A DNA stretch of 64,000 nucleotides from assembly GCF_007786445.1 (NCBI RefSeq), contig NZ_VNJI01000001.1, positions 124,001-188,000 on the forward strand, given 5' to 3'. Below are positions 1-7,930 of this stretch, in pieces. Position 1 is the stretch's first letter; each line of letters starts with the position of its first letter. Origin of the DNA: Paenibacillus cremeus. Its GTDB lineage: Bacteria > Bacillota > Bacilli > Paenibacillales > NBRC-103111. The notes beneath the pieces are model-generated. The model was not told where the DNA came from. It saw only the letters and a program-made list of their open reading frames with translations, and did not search any database. The position numbers were made by a program, and so were the translations under genes.

Positions 1-2970
1 ACGGCTGAGAAGCTAGCGGCGGCGAGCATCAGTGCGCTGCACCTGACGGATGCGGCGGTGACGGCGGAAAAGCTGGCGGAGCAGGCGATCACCTCCCGCA
101 GTATAGCGAAGAAGGCGATCCAAGGTGAGCATTTGGCTCCCGGTTCGGTAAGCATAGGACATCTCGCGGACAAAACGGTACAGTCCGGACACATCGCCCC
201 CAAAACCGTGCTGACCGAGCATTTGCAAGACCGGTCCGTGACGACCGATAAGCTGCTGGATCGGTCCATCACGTCCGAGAAGCTGGCGAACAGCGTAGTA
301 CAGCAGCAGCATTTGCAGGAAGGATCCGTGCTCACCGGACACCTTGCGAATCACAGCGTGACCACCTCGAAGCTGTCCGCGGAGTCTGTATCCACCGACA
401 AGCTGACCAATATGTCGGTCACAACAGCGAAGCTGGTGCATGCCAGCGTGACCTCCGAGAAGCTGGCGAAGGATGCGGTGCAGGCCGAGCACATCTCGCA
501 AGGTGCAGTACAGAGCGTGCATTTGGCCAACGCATCGGTAAAATCGGCGCACATCGCCACCGGCTCCGTGACGAACGATAAGCTCGTGGAAGGCGCCGTC
601 ACCTCCGAGAAGCTGGGCGAAGGCGCGGTGACCTCGCTGCATCTGTCCTCGGGTCTGATTCGCAGCACGCACTTGACCGAAGGCGTAGTCGGCAGCCCGC
701 AGCTGGCGGACGGCGCAGTGACGACCGGGCATCTGTCGCCGGGAGCAGTAGGCGCAGGACAGCTTGCAACAGGCGCAGTCACGGAAGAGAAGCTGGCGAA
801 CGAAGCGGTCATCACCGATAAGCTTGCCACCGGCGCGGTGACGAAGGAGAAGCTGGCCGACACATCCGTGACCACGGAGAAGCTGGCGGCTGGCGCGGTC
901 ACCTCCGAGAAGCTGGCGGAGGAATCCGTGTCCACCGGTAAGCTCATCACCGGAGCGGTGACCGAGGAGAAGCTGTCGCCGGAAGCGGTCACGACCGACA
1001 AGCTCGCCTGGGGCGCGGTGACCACAGAGCGGCTGGCCGAGGAATCGGTCACCACAGTGAAGCTGGCGATTGGTGCCGTGACGGAGGAGAAGCTGGCTGA
1101 GAAAGCCGTGACGAACGGCAAGCTCGCAGAGGGCGTGGTAACGGCAGAGAAGCTGGCTGAGGAGTCGGTGACGACCGGTAAGCTCGCGATTGGCGCCGTG
1201 ACCGAGGAGAGACTGTCCGAGGAAGCGGTCACAACGGAGAAGCTGAGAGCTTGGGCAGTCACGACTCAGAAACTCGCGGACGACTCGGTATCCACCAGCA
1301 AGCTTTCTACTGGTTCGGTGACGATGGAGAAGCTCGCGGAAGCGTCCGTGACGAGCGAGAAGCTCGCCGACTGGTCTGTGACGACGGAGAAGCTGGTTGA
1401 TGAAGCGGTCACGACCGATCAGCTGGCGCTGGATGCGGTGACGACGGAGAAGCTTGCGGACGATGCCGTGACGATGGAGAAGCTGGCAGCTTGGTCGGTG
1501 ACGACGGAGAAGCTGGTGGATGACACGGTCACCTCGGAGAAGCTCGCCGCCTGGTCGGTGACGACGGAGAAGCTAGCGGACGATGCCGTGACGATGGAGA
1601 AGCTGGCAGCTTGGTCGGTGACGACGGAGAAGCTGGTGGATGACTCGGTCACCTCGGAGAAGCTCGCCGCCTGGTCGGTGACGACGGAGAAGCTGGCGGA
1701 GCAGTCCGTCACCTCCGGCAAGCTGACGACAGGTGCCGTCACCTCGCAGAAGCTAGCGGAAGATGCGGTCACCAGCGAGAAGCTCGCTGCGGGCTCGATT
1801 ATCGAGGAGAAGCTGGCGGACGGTGCGGTAACCACGGATAAACTGGCGGCCTGGTCGGTCACTTCCGAGAAGCTGGCGGATGACGCGGTCTCGAACGGCA
1901 AGCTGGCGGCCGAATCCGTTACGGAGAAGAAGCTGGCGGACGAAGCGGTGACGACCAGCAAGCTGGCCCAGGGCGCAGTGACGACGGAGAAGCTGGCGTA
2001 TAAATCGGTGTCCGCCAATAAGCTCGCCGGCGATTCGGTGACGACGGAGAAGCTGACGGACGGCGCGGTCACGACTGCGAAGCTGGCATCGGGTGCAATC
2101 ACGACGGAGAAGCTGGCGGACCAATCGGTGTCGACCGGTAAGCTGGATAAAGGCGTGGTCACGACCGAGAAGCTGGCGGACGAAGCGGTTACGTTAGGGA
2201 AGCTCGCTACCGCCTCGGTGACGAAGGAGAAGCTGGCGGACGGCGCCGTGACGGCCGAGAAGCTCGCCTCAGGCATCGTGACGGAAGCGAAGCTGGCGGA
2301 TGGAGCGGTAACCGAAAGCAAGCTGGCCGCTGGCTCGGTGACGGAGGAAAAGCTTGGCGACGCGTCCATCACGACGGAGAAGCTGGCCGAAGGGGCGGTC
2401 ACCTCGGAGAAGCTGGCTCAGGGAGCCATCGCCGCCGATAAGCTGGCTGCTGGCACCGTGACGGAGGAGAAGCTGGCGGACGAAGCGGTCACCGGCAGCA
2501 AGCTGGCGCCTCAAGCGGTAACGGAAGAGAAGCTGGCGGAAGGCTCAGTATCCACCTCGAAGCTGACAGCTGGAGCAGTCACGACTGTGAAGCTGGCGGA
2601 CGAAGCGGTGTCGACCGGCAAGCTGGCTACCGGCGCGGTCAATGGCAAGAAGCTGGCCGATGACTCGGTGTCGACTAGCAAGTTGTCAGCCGGGGCCGTA
2701 ACGGCGGAGAAGCTGGCGGACGAAGCGGTGTCGACCGGCAAGCTGGCCACCGGCGCGGTCACCGGTAAGAAGCTGGCCGACGAGTCGATTACCGGCAGCA
2801 AGCTGGCGAACGGTGCGGTGACGGCGGAGAAGCTGGCATTGCAGTCCGTCACGGGCGACCATCTCTGCAATGAAACGATTGACGGCCTCCACGTGAAGCA
2901 GGAATCGCTCTCGGGGTATCACTTGGTGCCGGGAAGCATTTCCGCCCTGCATTTGGAGCCTGTGCTTCAG
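1..2970 (+). repeat. about 99 tandem 30-bp coding repeats
   Basis: The unit is exactly 30 bp and never loses phase. Typical core: ACGACGGAGAAGCTGGCGGA followed by an Ala/Ser-Val dipeptide. Units at both ends are diverse and often have His in place of Lys (EHL, GHL, LHL). The middle (about 780-2850) is dominated by EKL, GKL and SKL units and is more homogeneous, as expected from unequal crossing-over. Confidence 0.95.
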
Positions 2971-3486
2971 TCGCTGCTGACCGAGCTGCAAGCCGGGCTC
3001 CGCGCGGCAAGCGTTGCGGCAGCCGAAGCCGAAGCGAAAGCCGACGCGCTGGCTGAAGCTATCGCTGAAACGGCGGCGAAGTCGGAGCCGGAGCTGGAAT
3101 CGGAGCCGGAAATCGTGCAAGAAGTGGAGCCCGCACCGGAGGCAGCCATTGAGGAGCTGGAGCAGCTTGCGCCAGTGATCCGGGCGGCGGTCGCAACAAC
3201 TGTACAGCTGTTCGGACTGGATGCTTTCGTTGTGGGTGAAGAGGAAGAGGAGATTACGATTACGCTGACCTTCAGCCAACCTTTTGCGAACACCAATTAC
3301 GCGCTTGTAGCTACGGCGGATCAAGCCGGAGCTTACGCGGTCATCAAAGAGAAGCATACAAACGGGGCTGTGCTCGAATTGATTCGCAGGGAGAAAGGCG
3401 GAGCCAAGCGTTACCGCAAATCCGCGTCTCCTACCGGCGAGCTTCAAGGAACGGTCAACTGGATCGCCATCGGCGTTGTAGAATAA
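1..3486 (+). CDS. giant decapeptide-repeat protein with WIAG-like tail (5' end outside window)
   Basis: The reading frame is already open at base 1, so the start codon lies upstream and only the last 1,161 residues are visible. Residues 1 to about 990 are a continuous run of about 99 ten-residue repeats, x-x-x-[K/H]-L-x-x-x-[A/S]-V, for example VTTEKLADGA, with hydrophobic residues every fifth position. An Ala/Glu-rich stretch (about 1000-1060) follows, probably helical. The last 100 residues form a compact domain ending NWIAIGVVE, which I recognise as the WIAG-tail type found at the end of repeat proteins in Paenibacillus and relatives. No membrane segment is visible. The neighbours make nucleotide sugars and transfer glycans, so this Thr/Ser-rich protein may be a spore or cell surface fibre and glycan acceptor; that is inference. 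Similar repeats also occur in phage tail fibres. Confidence 0.85.
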   Translation, partial: TAEKLAAASISALHLTDAAVTAEKLAEQAITSRSIAKKAIQGEHLAPGSVSIGHLADKTVQSGHIAPKTVLTEHLQDRSVTTDKLLDRSITSEKLANSVVQQQHLQEGSVLTGHLANHSVTTSKLSAESVSTDKLTNMSVTTAKLVHASVTSEKLAKDAVQAEHISQGAVQSVHLANASVKSAHIATGSVTNDKLVEGAVTSEKLGEGAVTSLHLSSGLIRSTHLTEGVVGSPQLADGAVTTGHLSPGAVGAGQLATGAVTEEKLANEAVITDKLATGAVTKEKLADTSVTTEKLAAGAVTSEKLAEESVSTGKLITGAVTEEKLSPEAVTTDKLAWGAVTTERLAEESVTTVKLAIGAVTEEKLAEKAVTNGKLAEGVVTAEKLAEESVTTGKLAIGAVTEERLSEEAVTTEKLRAWAVTTQKLADDSVSTSKLSTGSVTMEKLAEASVTSEKLADWSVTTEKLVDEAVTTDQLALDAVTTEKLADDAVTMEKLAAWSVTTEKLVDDTVTSEKLAAWSVTTEKLADDAVTMEKLAAWSVTTEKLVDDSVTSEKLAAWSVTTEKLAEQSVTSGKLTTGAVTSQKLAEDAVTSEKLAAGSIIEEKLADGAVTTDKLAAWSVTSEKLADDAVSNGKLAAESVTEKKLADEAVTTSKLAQGAVTTEKLAYKSVSANKLAGDSVTTEKLTDGAVTTAKLASGAITTEKLADQSVSTGKLDKGVVTTEKLADEAVTLGKLATASVTKEKLADGAVTAEKLASGIVTEAKLADGAVTESKLAAGSVTEEKLGDASITTEKLAEGAVTSEKLAQGAIAADKLAAGTVTEEKLADEAVTGSKLAPQAVTEEKLAEGSVSTSKLTAGAVTTVKLADEAVSTGKLATGAVNGKKLADDSVSTSKLSAGAVTAEKLADEAVSTGKLATGAVTGKKLADESITGSKLANGAVTAEKLALQSVTGDHLCNETIDGLHVKQESLSGYHLVPGSISALHLEPVLQSLLTELQAGLRAASVAAAEAEAKADALAEAIAETAAKSEPELESEPEIVQEVEPAPEAAIEELEQLAPVIRAAVATTVQLFGLDAFVVGEEEEEITITLTFSQPFANTNYALVATADQAGAYAVIKEKHTNGAVLELIRREKGGAKRYRKSASPTGELQGTVNWIAIGVVE
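1441..1680 (+). repeat. recent 120-bp tandem duplication inside the repeat gene
   Basis: Bases 1441-1560 and 1561-1680 differ at only two positions that I can find (CTTGCG/CTAGCG and GACACG/GACTCG). Each copy spans four decapeptide units including two AAWSV units. A second, more diverged 120-bp pair lies at 2581-2700 and 2701-2820. Confidence 0.9.
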
Positions 3487-3499
3487 TCTCATTTTGGTT

Positions 3500-3532
3500 G
3501 CAACTGGTACGTTCATGCTTCGTATCAGTTGC
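3500..3532 (+). other. 12-bp hairpin downstream of repeat gene
   Basis: Arms GCAACTGGTACG (3500-3511) and CGTATCAGTTGC (3521-3532) pair with one G-T. No T run follows. The arms contain the same GTTGCAACTG core as the palindrome at 3739, so this may be a protein binding site rather than part of the terminator. Confidence 0.5.
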
Positions 3533-3545
3533 AGCTATTGCAACT

Positions 3546-3595
3546 GCCCTGTAGGCGCTTGAAGCTCTCGGCTTCCCCTGCAGGGCTCTTTTTTT
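3546..3595 (+). terminator. intrinsic terminator of the repeat-protein gene
   Basis: Stem GCCCTGTAGG (3546-3555) with CCTGCAGGGC (3577-3586), one G-U pair, followed by TCTTTTTTT. Confidence 0.85.
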
Positions 3596-3655
3596 ACAAG
3601 ACATACGGCGCTGCCAGGCTGACTGGCCCAATTTTTCTCTCCCATGGTAACCGTC

Positions 3656-3686
3656 CACTAGACGAGCGGAGCCCTTGCATATCATA
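3656..3686 (+). promoter_or_regulatory. candidate sigma-K promoter of the rhamnose operon
   Basis: CATATCATA at 3678-3686 matches the sigma-K -10 consensus CATANNNTA exactly. CACT at 3656-3659 could serve as the AC-type -35 with an 18-nt spacer, one longer than usual. The B. subtilis spsA-L operon is sigma-K dependent, which fits, but this is only a motif match. Confidence 0.45.
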
Positions 3687-3738
3687 TCACCATGGCATTC
3701 ATTGTACTTTGTTGCAAGCTGGCCGAAGAGGCGAAGCA

Positions 3739-3752
3739 CCAGTTGCAACTGG
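3739..3752 (+). promoter_or_regulatory. perfect 14-bp palindrome just before the rhamnose operon
   Basis: CCAGTTGCAACTGG is a perfect palindrome ending 13 nt before the rfbA-like start and abutting its ribosome binding site. The same core recurs at 3498-3508, about 3525-3532 and about 3538-3546. It could be an operator or an RNA structure that masks the ribosome binding site. Confidence 0.5.
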
Positions 3753-3765
3753 AAGGAGTCGCGTG

Positions 3766-4488
3766 ATGAAGGGGATTATTTTGGCTGGAGGGACTGGGAC
3801 CAGGCTGCGGCCGATGACGCTGATTATGAATAAGCACTTGCTGCCGGTGGGGAAGTACCCGATGATTCATTACGCCATCAGTAAAATGGCCGCGGTAGGC
3901 ATTGAGGAGATTATGCTGGTGACGAGCAAGCAGTCAGCGGGACTGTTTACGGAGTACATCGGAGACGGCCGGACGTGGAACGTGAGCGTGACCTATAAAA
4001 CCCAAGAGACAGCCGGCGGCATCGCCCAGGCACTCGGATTGACGGAATCGTTCGTAAAACCCAGTGAGAAGCTGATGGTGTTGCTTGGCGATAATTTGTT
4101 TGAGGATACGTTAAAAGAAGCGGTGGACGCGTTCCGTCTACAGGGGCAAGGCGCGCACGTGTTTCTGAAAAAGGTGGACGATCCGCAGCGGTACGGCGTT
4201 CCCGAGCTGCTGAACGGGCGGATTGTCCGCATTGTGGAAAAGCCGAAGGTAGCTCCTACCAGCTTCGCGGTGACGGGGATTTATTTATACGACGGGGGCG
4301 TGTATGACGTTATCCGCAGCGTAAGGCCTTCGGCACGCGGGGAGCTGGAGATTACCGACGTCAACAACGCGTATGCGGAGCAGGAAAAGCTTTCCTACAA
4401 TTTGCTCACTGGGTGGTGGACGGATGCGGGTACGCATCGGTCGCTGCTGGAAGCGGGCATTCGGCTGATGGAGCGTGACGGGACATGA
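3766..4488 (+). CDS. spsI: glucose-1-phosphate thymidylyltransferase (SpsI/RmlA, short type)
   Basis: 240 residues. It makes dTDP-glucose from dTTP and glucose-1-phosphate, the first step of dTDP-L-rhamnose synthesis. The N-terminus GIILAGGTGTRLRPMT is the nucleotide-binding signature of sugar nucleotidyltransferases; GDNLFED and VEKPK are the expected later motifs. The start ATG sits behind GGAAGGAG; the open frame reaches further upstream but through non-conserved sequence and a terminator. The stop overlaps the next gene's ATG (ATGA). The order thymidylyltransferase, dehydratase, reductase, epimerase matches B. subtilis spsI-spsJ-spsK-spsL, which makes spore coat polysaccharide, so the symbol is given on family and order. 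Confidence 0.9.
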   Translation: MKGIILAGGTGTRLRPMTLIMNKHLLPVGKYPMIHYAISKMAAVGIEEIMLVTSKQSAGLFTEYIGDGRTWNVSVTYKTQETAGGIAQALGLTESFVKPSEKLMVLLGDNLFEDTLKEAVDAFRLQGQGAHVFLKKVDDPQRYGVPELLNGRIVRIVEKPKVAPTSFAVTGIYLYDGGVYDVIRSVRPSARGELEITDVNNAYAEQEKLSYNLLTGWWTDAGTHRSLLEAGIRLMERDGT

Positions 4489-5474
4489 CTACGCTGCTGA
4501 TTACCGGAGGCATGGGGTTCATAGGCAGCAACTTTATCCAGTATTGGATGAGCCGTCATCCGATGGATCGTGTGATCAATCTGGATTGGCTGACGTATGC
4601 CGGAAATGAGGACAATGTCGAGGCGGTTCGTCAGCTATCGGGCTATCGGTTTGTGCATGGCAATATCTCGGACGGGGCGACTGTCCGGCGGGTATTTGCT
4701 GAGGAGCCGATTGAGGTGGTTGTGCATTTTGCCGCCGAATCGCATGTGGACCGCAGCATTCTGAACCCCCAGGCATTTATTCAGACCAATGTCCTTGGAA
4801 CGCAGCATTTGCTGGAGGCCTCCCGGCAAAAGAACGGGTTTCGCTGCTTCGTTAATGTGTCCACAGATGAAGTGTATGGTACGCTGGGGGCGGACGGGTT
4901 ATTCACCGAATCGACGCCGCTGGCGCCCAACAGCCCTTATTCGGCCAGCAAGGCCGGTTCGGATCTAATCGCCCGCGCTTACTATGAAACGTTCGGTCTG
5001 CCGGTCCTGATCACCCGCTGCTCCAACAACTACGGCCCGCACCAGCATCCGGAGAAGCTGATTCCTACCGTGATCACCCGGGCGATGGCGGACCAGCCGA
5101 TTCCCGTGTACGGGGATGGCATGAATGTCCGCGATTGGCTGCATGTGGAGGATCACTGCGCCGCCTTGGCGCTGGTCATCGACCGAGGTGTGCCGGGAGA
5201 GGTATACAACGTCGGTGGAAAAAACGAGCGGACGAATCTGCATCTCGTTCGGACGATCCTGACCGAGCTGGGCAAGCCAGAGTCGCTCATTCACTATGTC
5301 CCGGACCGTCTGGGGCATGACCGGCGGTATGCGATCGATCCGGCTAAAATCAGCCGTGAGCTTGGTTGGCAGCCGCAGTATCGGCTGGAGGATGGATTGA
5401 AGCGGACGGTCGCCTGGTATTTGAGCCATGAGGCCTGGTGGCGGAAGTTGATGCAAAGGGGCGGCGGTGTATGA
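4485..5474 (+). CDS. spsJ: dTDP-glucose 4,6-dehydratase (SpsJ/RmlB)
   Basis: 329 residues, the usual length. It converts dTDP-glucose to dTDP-4-keto-6-deoxyglucose using NAD. The Rossmann motif GGMGFIG lies at residues 7-13, the STDEVYG motif near 127, and the catalytic YSASK at 152-156. NNYGPHQHPEKLIP and GDGMNVRDWLHV are typical of RmlB. It is translationally coupled to the genes on both sides through ATGA overlaps, so all four rhamnose enzymes are probably made together. Confidence 0.93.
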   Translation: MTTLLITGGMGFIGSNFIQYWMSRHPMDRVINLDWLTYAGNEDNVEAVRQLSGYRFVHGNISDGATVRRVFAEEPIEVVVHFAAESHVDRSILNPQAFIQTNVLGTQHLLEASRQKNGFRCFVNVSTDEVYGTLGADGLFTESTPLAPNSPYSASKAGSDLIARAYYETFGLPVLITRCSNNYGPHQHPEKLIPTVITRAMADQPIPVYGDGMNVRDWLHVEDHCAALALVIDRGVPGEVYNVGGKNERTNLHLVRTILTELGKPESLIHYVPDRLGHDRRYAIDPAKISRELGWQPQYRLEDGLKRTVAWYLSHEAWWRKLMQRGGGV

Positions 5475-6343
5475 AAATTCTTATTACGGGCGCCGGCGGA
5501 CAGCTGGGCCGTGATCTCATCCGCGTGCTGGGGCAGGCGCATGAATGCATTCCGATGACGCGCGCTTCCCTGGATGTGGGGGACGAGGCTGCCGTGCGGG
5601 CTTGCTTCGAGTCGGTTCGCCCGGATGCAGTCGTGCACGCTGCCGCCTTCACACAGGTCGACCTGGCGGAGAGTCACTTGGAAGAGGCGTACCGGGTGAA
5701 TGCGCTAGGTTCGTATTATGTGGGGCTCGCTGCGGAGGCCTTTGGCGCGAAGCTGGTCTGTGTGAGCACGGATTATGTGTTTGACGGGATGAAGGGCTCG
5801 CCGTACCACGAGGAGGACCGGACGAATCCGCTCAGCGTGTATGGCCGATCCAAGCTGCTGGGGGAGCAGTTTGTTCAAAAGGTTTGCCCGCATCACTTTA
5901 TCGTCCGCACCTCGTGGCTGTATGGACGGGGCGGGAACAATTTTGTCACGAAGGTGCTCGCTTTGGCGGATCGGCAGCAGGAGCTGACCGTGGTGGATGA
6001 TCAGTTCGGCTCTCCCACGTATACGTACGATCTAGCGGAATGCATCGGGCGGATGCTCGCGACGGAGCGCTATGATACCTACCATGTCGCTAATTCGGGC
6101 TATTGCTCCCGATGGGATTTTGCCCGGGCGATTCTCGAGCTGGCGGGGCGGACGGATGTCACGGCTCGGCCGATCACTTCCCAAGGGTTCGTCTTGCCGG
6201 CGCCACGGCCGCAGCACTCGGCCTTTGACGACCGCGGGCTGCGCAAGAACGGGTTTCCGCCTATGCGGCATTGGCGAAGCGCGTTGGGAGCTTTTATTCA
6301 CACAGACTGGAAGCTGGAGGAAACGGAACATGAAACGAATTGA
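5471..6343 (+). CDS. spsK: dTDP-4-dehydrorhamnose reductase (SpsK/RmlD)
   Basis: 290 residues. It performs the last, NADPH-dependent step to dTDP-L-rhamnose. The start MKILITGAGGQLGRDL carries the GxxGxxG dinucleotide site; STDYVFDG and YGRSKLLGE (Tyr-x3-Lys) are the catalytic motifs; WLYGRGGNNFV is a family hallmark. The gene comes before the epimerase, as in the B. subtilis sps operon. It overlaps the upstream stop by 4 nt and the downstream start by 14 nt. Confidence 0.92.
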   Translation: MKILITGAGGQLGRDLIRVLGQAHECIPMTRASLDVGDEAAVRACFESVRPDAVVHAAAFTQVDLAESHLEEAYRVNALGSYYVGLAAEAFGAKLVCVSTDYVFDGMKGSPYHEEDRTNPLSVYGRSKLLGEQFVQKVCPHHFIVRTSWLYGRGGNNFVTKVLALADRQQELTVVDDQFGSPTYTYDLAECIGRMLATERYDTYHVANSGYCSRWDFARAILELAGRTDVTARPITSQGFVLPAPRPQHSAFDDRGLRKNGFPPMRHWRSALGAFIHTDWKLEETEHETN

Positions 6344-6800
6344 GGGAGTCCTGACCAAAATGCTCGTCAAGCATTGCGACGACCGGGGATTTTTTATGGA
6401 AATTTTGAGGGAGGACGATGTGCTGTTCGGCCAGTCGGGCCACTTCGGGCAAGCCTCCATTTCCTTATCGTATCCCGGGGTCATCAAGGCGTTCCATTAT
6501 CATAAATTGCAGGATGACATCTGGTTTTTTCCAAACGGCAGCGCGCAGGTTGTCCTGCACGATCTTCGCGAGCATTCCCCGTCGTATGGGGAAACGAATG
6601 TCTTTTATATGGGCGAGGGCGCTCCCTATCTCCTGTTTATCCCGCGTGGCGTGGCCCATGGCTATCGTGTGCTGGGGGCGCAGCCGGCGACGATCGTGTA
6701 TTTCACGAATTTAGCGTATGATCCGAAGCAGCCCGATGAGTACCGCTTGGCGTATGACGATCCGGAGATCGGCTTTGACTGGAACACCAAGTTCCGTTAA
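6330..6800 (+). CDS. spsL: dTDP-4-dehydrorhamnose 3,5-epimerase (SpsL-like)
   Basis: 156 residues, a small cupin. The predicted step is epimerisation of dTDP-4-keto-6-deoxyglucose before reduction. Visible cupin motifs are KAFHYHKLQDD (which would hold the catalytic His) and FIPRGVAHGYRV. It is shorter than classic RmlC (about 180) but equal in size to B. subtilis SpsL. The start at 6330 has GGAGG about nine bases upstream; longer versions of the frame overlap spsK deeply and are not needed. No dTDP-rhamnose gene seems missing. Confidence 0.88.
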   Translation: MKRIEGVLTKMLVKHCDDRGFFMEILREDDVLFGQSGHFGQASISLSYPGVIKAFHYHKLQDDIWFFPNGSAQVVLHDLREHSPSYGETNVFYMGEGAPYLLFIPRGVAHGYRVLGAQPATIVYFTNLAYDPKQPDEYRLAYDDPEIGFDWNTKFR

Positions 6801-6827
6801 TCGCTAATCGCTAGAGGGGAACCTATT

Positions 6828-7661
6828 ATGCGAATTGTTGTCATTGGTGGTTTATCGCTTGCCGGACATCTGATCTGCCGTTATTTAGCTGAAGAGACGC
6901 CGCATGAGCTTCTCTACACCCATCAGGAGCGCGCCAATCGGCCACGCAGTCTCTACCTCGATGCTGGCGACCCGGTAATGGTGGAGCAGCTGATGCGGGC
7001 GGTTCGTCCGGAGCTGATTATTAACTGCCACAGCATCATGAACGATGCGGCCCGGCTGCGGGAGCGGGAGGCGTATCGGGTCAACGGCCTGTTCCCTCAT
7101 CAATTGGCGGAGCTGGCCGACCAGCAGGGCGCCAAGCTGATTCAGATCAGCACGGACAGCGTATTTTTCGGCGACCGCGGGATGTATACGGAACGCCACG
7201 TGCCCGACGGCACGACCGTGTACGCTCGAACCAAAGCGCTAGGGGAGGTGCTTCGGCCCCCGCATCTAACGCTGCGGACCTCGCTTTTAGGGCCGGATCT
7301 GGAGGCAAGCGGACTGCTCAGCTGGTTTTTGGCTAAAAGGGGATCCGTCAAGGGCTTCGTGAACGTCGCCTGGAATGGCATCACGACGCTGGAGCTGGCG
7401 AAGTTCATTCGGTTTGTCCTCACCGAGGCGTTCTCTCTCAGCGGCGTCGTGCATTTGACTGCGAAGGAAACGACGGATAAGTGCAGGCTGCTCGAGCTGG
7501 TGCGAACCGTGTTCGAAAAGGACGATATCGTCATTCAGCCGGACGATGCCATCACACTGGACCGGACGCTGCGCTGCACCCGCACGGATGTGGAGTATCG
7601 GATCCCGACTTATATCGATATGCTGACGGAGCTGCGAGAATGGATGATCAGTCACCGATAG
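6828..7661 (+). CDS. RmlD-like NAD(P)-dependent sugar-nucleotide reductase
   Basis: 277 residues, an extended short-chain dehydrogenase like RmlD. MRIVVIGGLSLAGHLICR is a degenerate dinucleotide loop; ISTDSVFFGDRG and YARTKALGE (Tyr-x3-Lys) are recognisable. It lies 27 nt after the epimerase behind GAGGGGAA and is followed by a terminator, so it is the fifth gene of the rhamnose operon. As a second, diverged RmlD it might act on a different keto-sugar or modify rhamnose; the substrate cannot be read from the sequence. Confidence 0.75.
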   Translation: MRIVVIGGLSLAGHLICRYLAEETPHELLYTHQERANRPRSLYLDAGDPVMVEQLMRAVRPELIINCHSIMNDAARLREREAYRVNGLFPHQLAELADQQGAKLIQISTDSVFFGDRGMYTERHVPDGTTVYARTKALGEVLRPPHLTLRTSLLGPDLEASGLLSWFLAKRGSVKGFVNVAWNGITTLELAKFIRFVLTEAFSLSGVVHLTAKETTDKCRLLELVRTVFEKDDIVIQPDDAITLDRTLRCTRTDVEYRIPTYIDMLTELREWMISHR

Positions 7662-7664
7662 AAG

Positions 7665-7696
7665 GACGCTGAGCTTGCTCGGCGTCTTATTTATTT
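7665..7696 (+). terminator. terminator of the rhamnose operon
   Basis: GACGCTGAGC (7665-7674) pairs with GCTCGGCGTC (7677-7686) with one G-T, a two-base loop as drawn (the RNA would open it), then TTATTTATTT. Confidence 0.7.
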
Positions 7697-7697
7697 G

Positions 7698-7737
7698 AAA
7701 AAATAAAACGCCGCCCGCTCCAAAGGAACGGACGGCG
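7698..7737 (-). terminator. terminator of the YheC/D gene
   Basis: On the minus strand, 13-bp arms (7725-7737 and 7709-7721, two G-U pairs) are followed by TTTTATTTTTT. It lies about 110 nt past the annotated stop, the intervening bases being the 51-bp repeats. Confidence 0.8.
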
Positions 7738-7749
7738 TAAACTTGCATA

Positions 7750-7930
7750 GCGTTCGAGCGCCTCGGCGACGCGCGGACAGGGCTGCAACGCGGAAAACCT
7801 GCGTCTGAGCGTCCCGGCGTCGCCGAGAGTGGCGTGCATCGCGTGTTTACCGCGTCCGAGCGCCCCGGCGCCGTCGAGAGCGGCCAGCAACGCGGGTTTT
7901 CCGCGTCCGAGCGCCCCCTGCGCGGCGCGG
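7750..7930 (-). repeat. three and a half 51-bp tandem repeats at the 3' end of the YheC/D gene
   Basis: Units at 7750-7800, 7801-7851 and 7852-7902 plus a part unit 7903-7930. In the frame of the gene one unit reads GARTRKTRVAGRSRRRR. In the following unit (in minus direction) AAA has become TAA, which is the present stop codon at 7847-7849; the frame would otherwise continue through the remaining units. Confidence 0.85.

Noticed and set aside
351..2402. Long open frames on the minus strand (351-1262 and 1419-2402) opposite the repeat gene
   Set aside because: They mirror the 30-bp repeat: with no stop in one antisense unit, all units stay open. The products are monotonous Ser/Val/Ala repeats with no ribosome binding site or family.
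1..2970. Regular 30-bp repeats as a CRISPR array
   Set aside because: Units are directly adjacent without spacers, vary at third codon positions and keep one reading frame, so they are coding.
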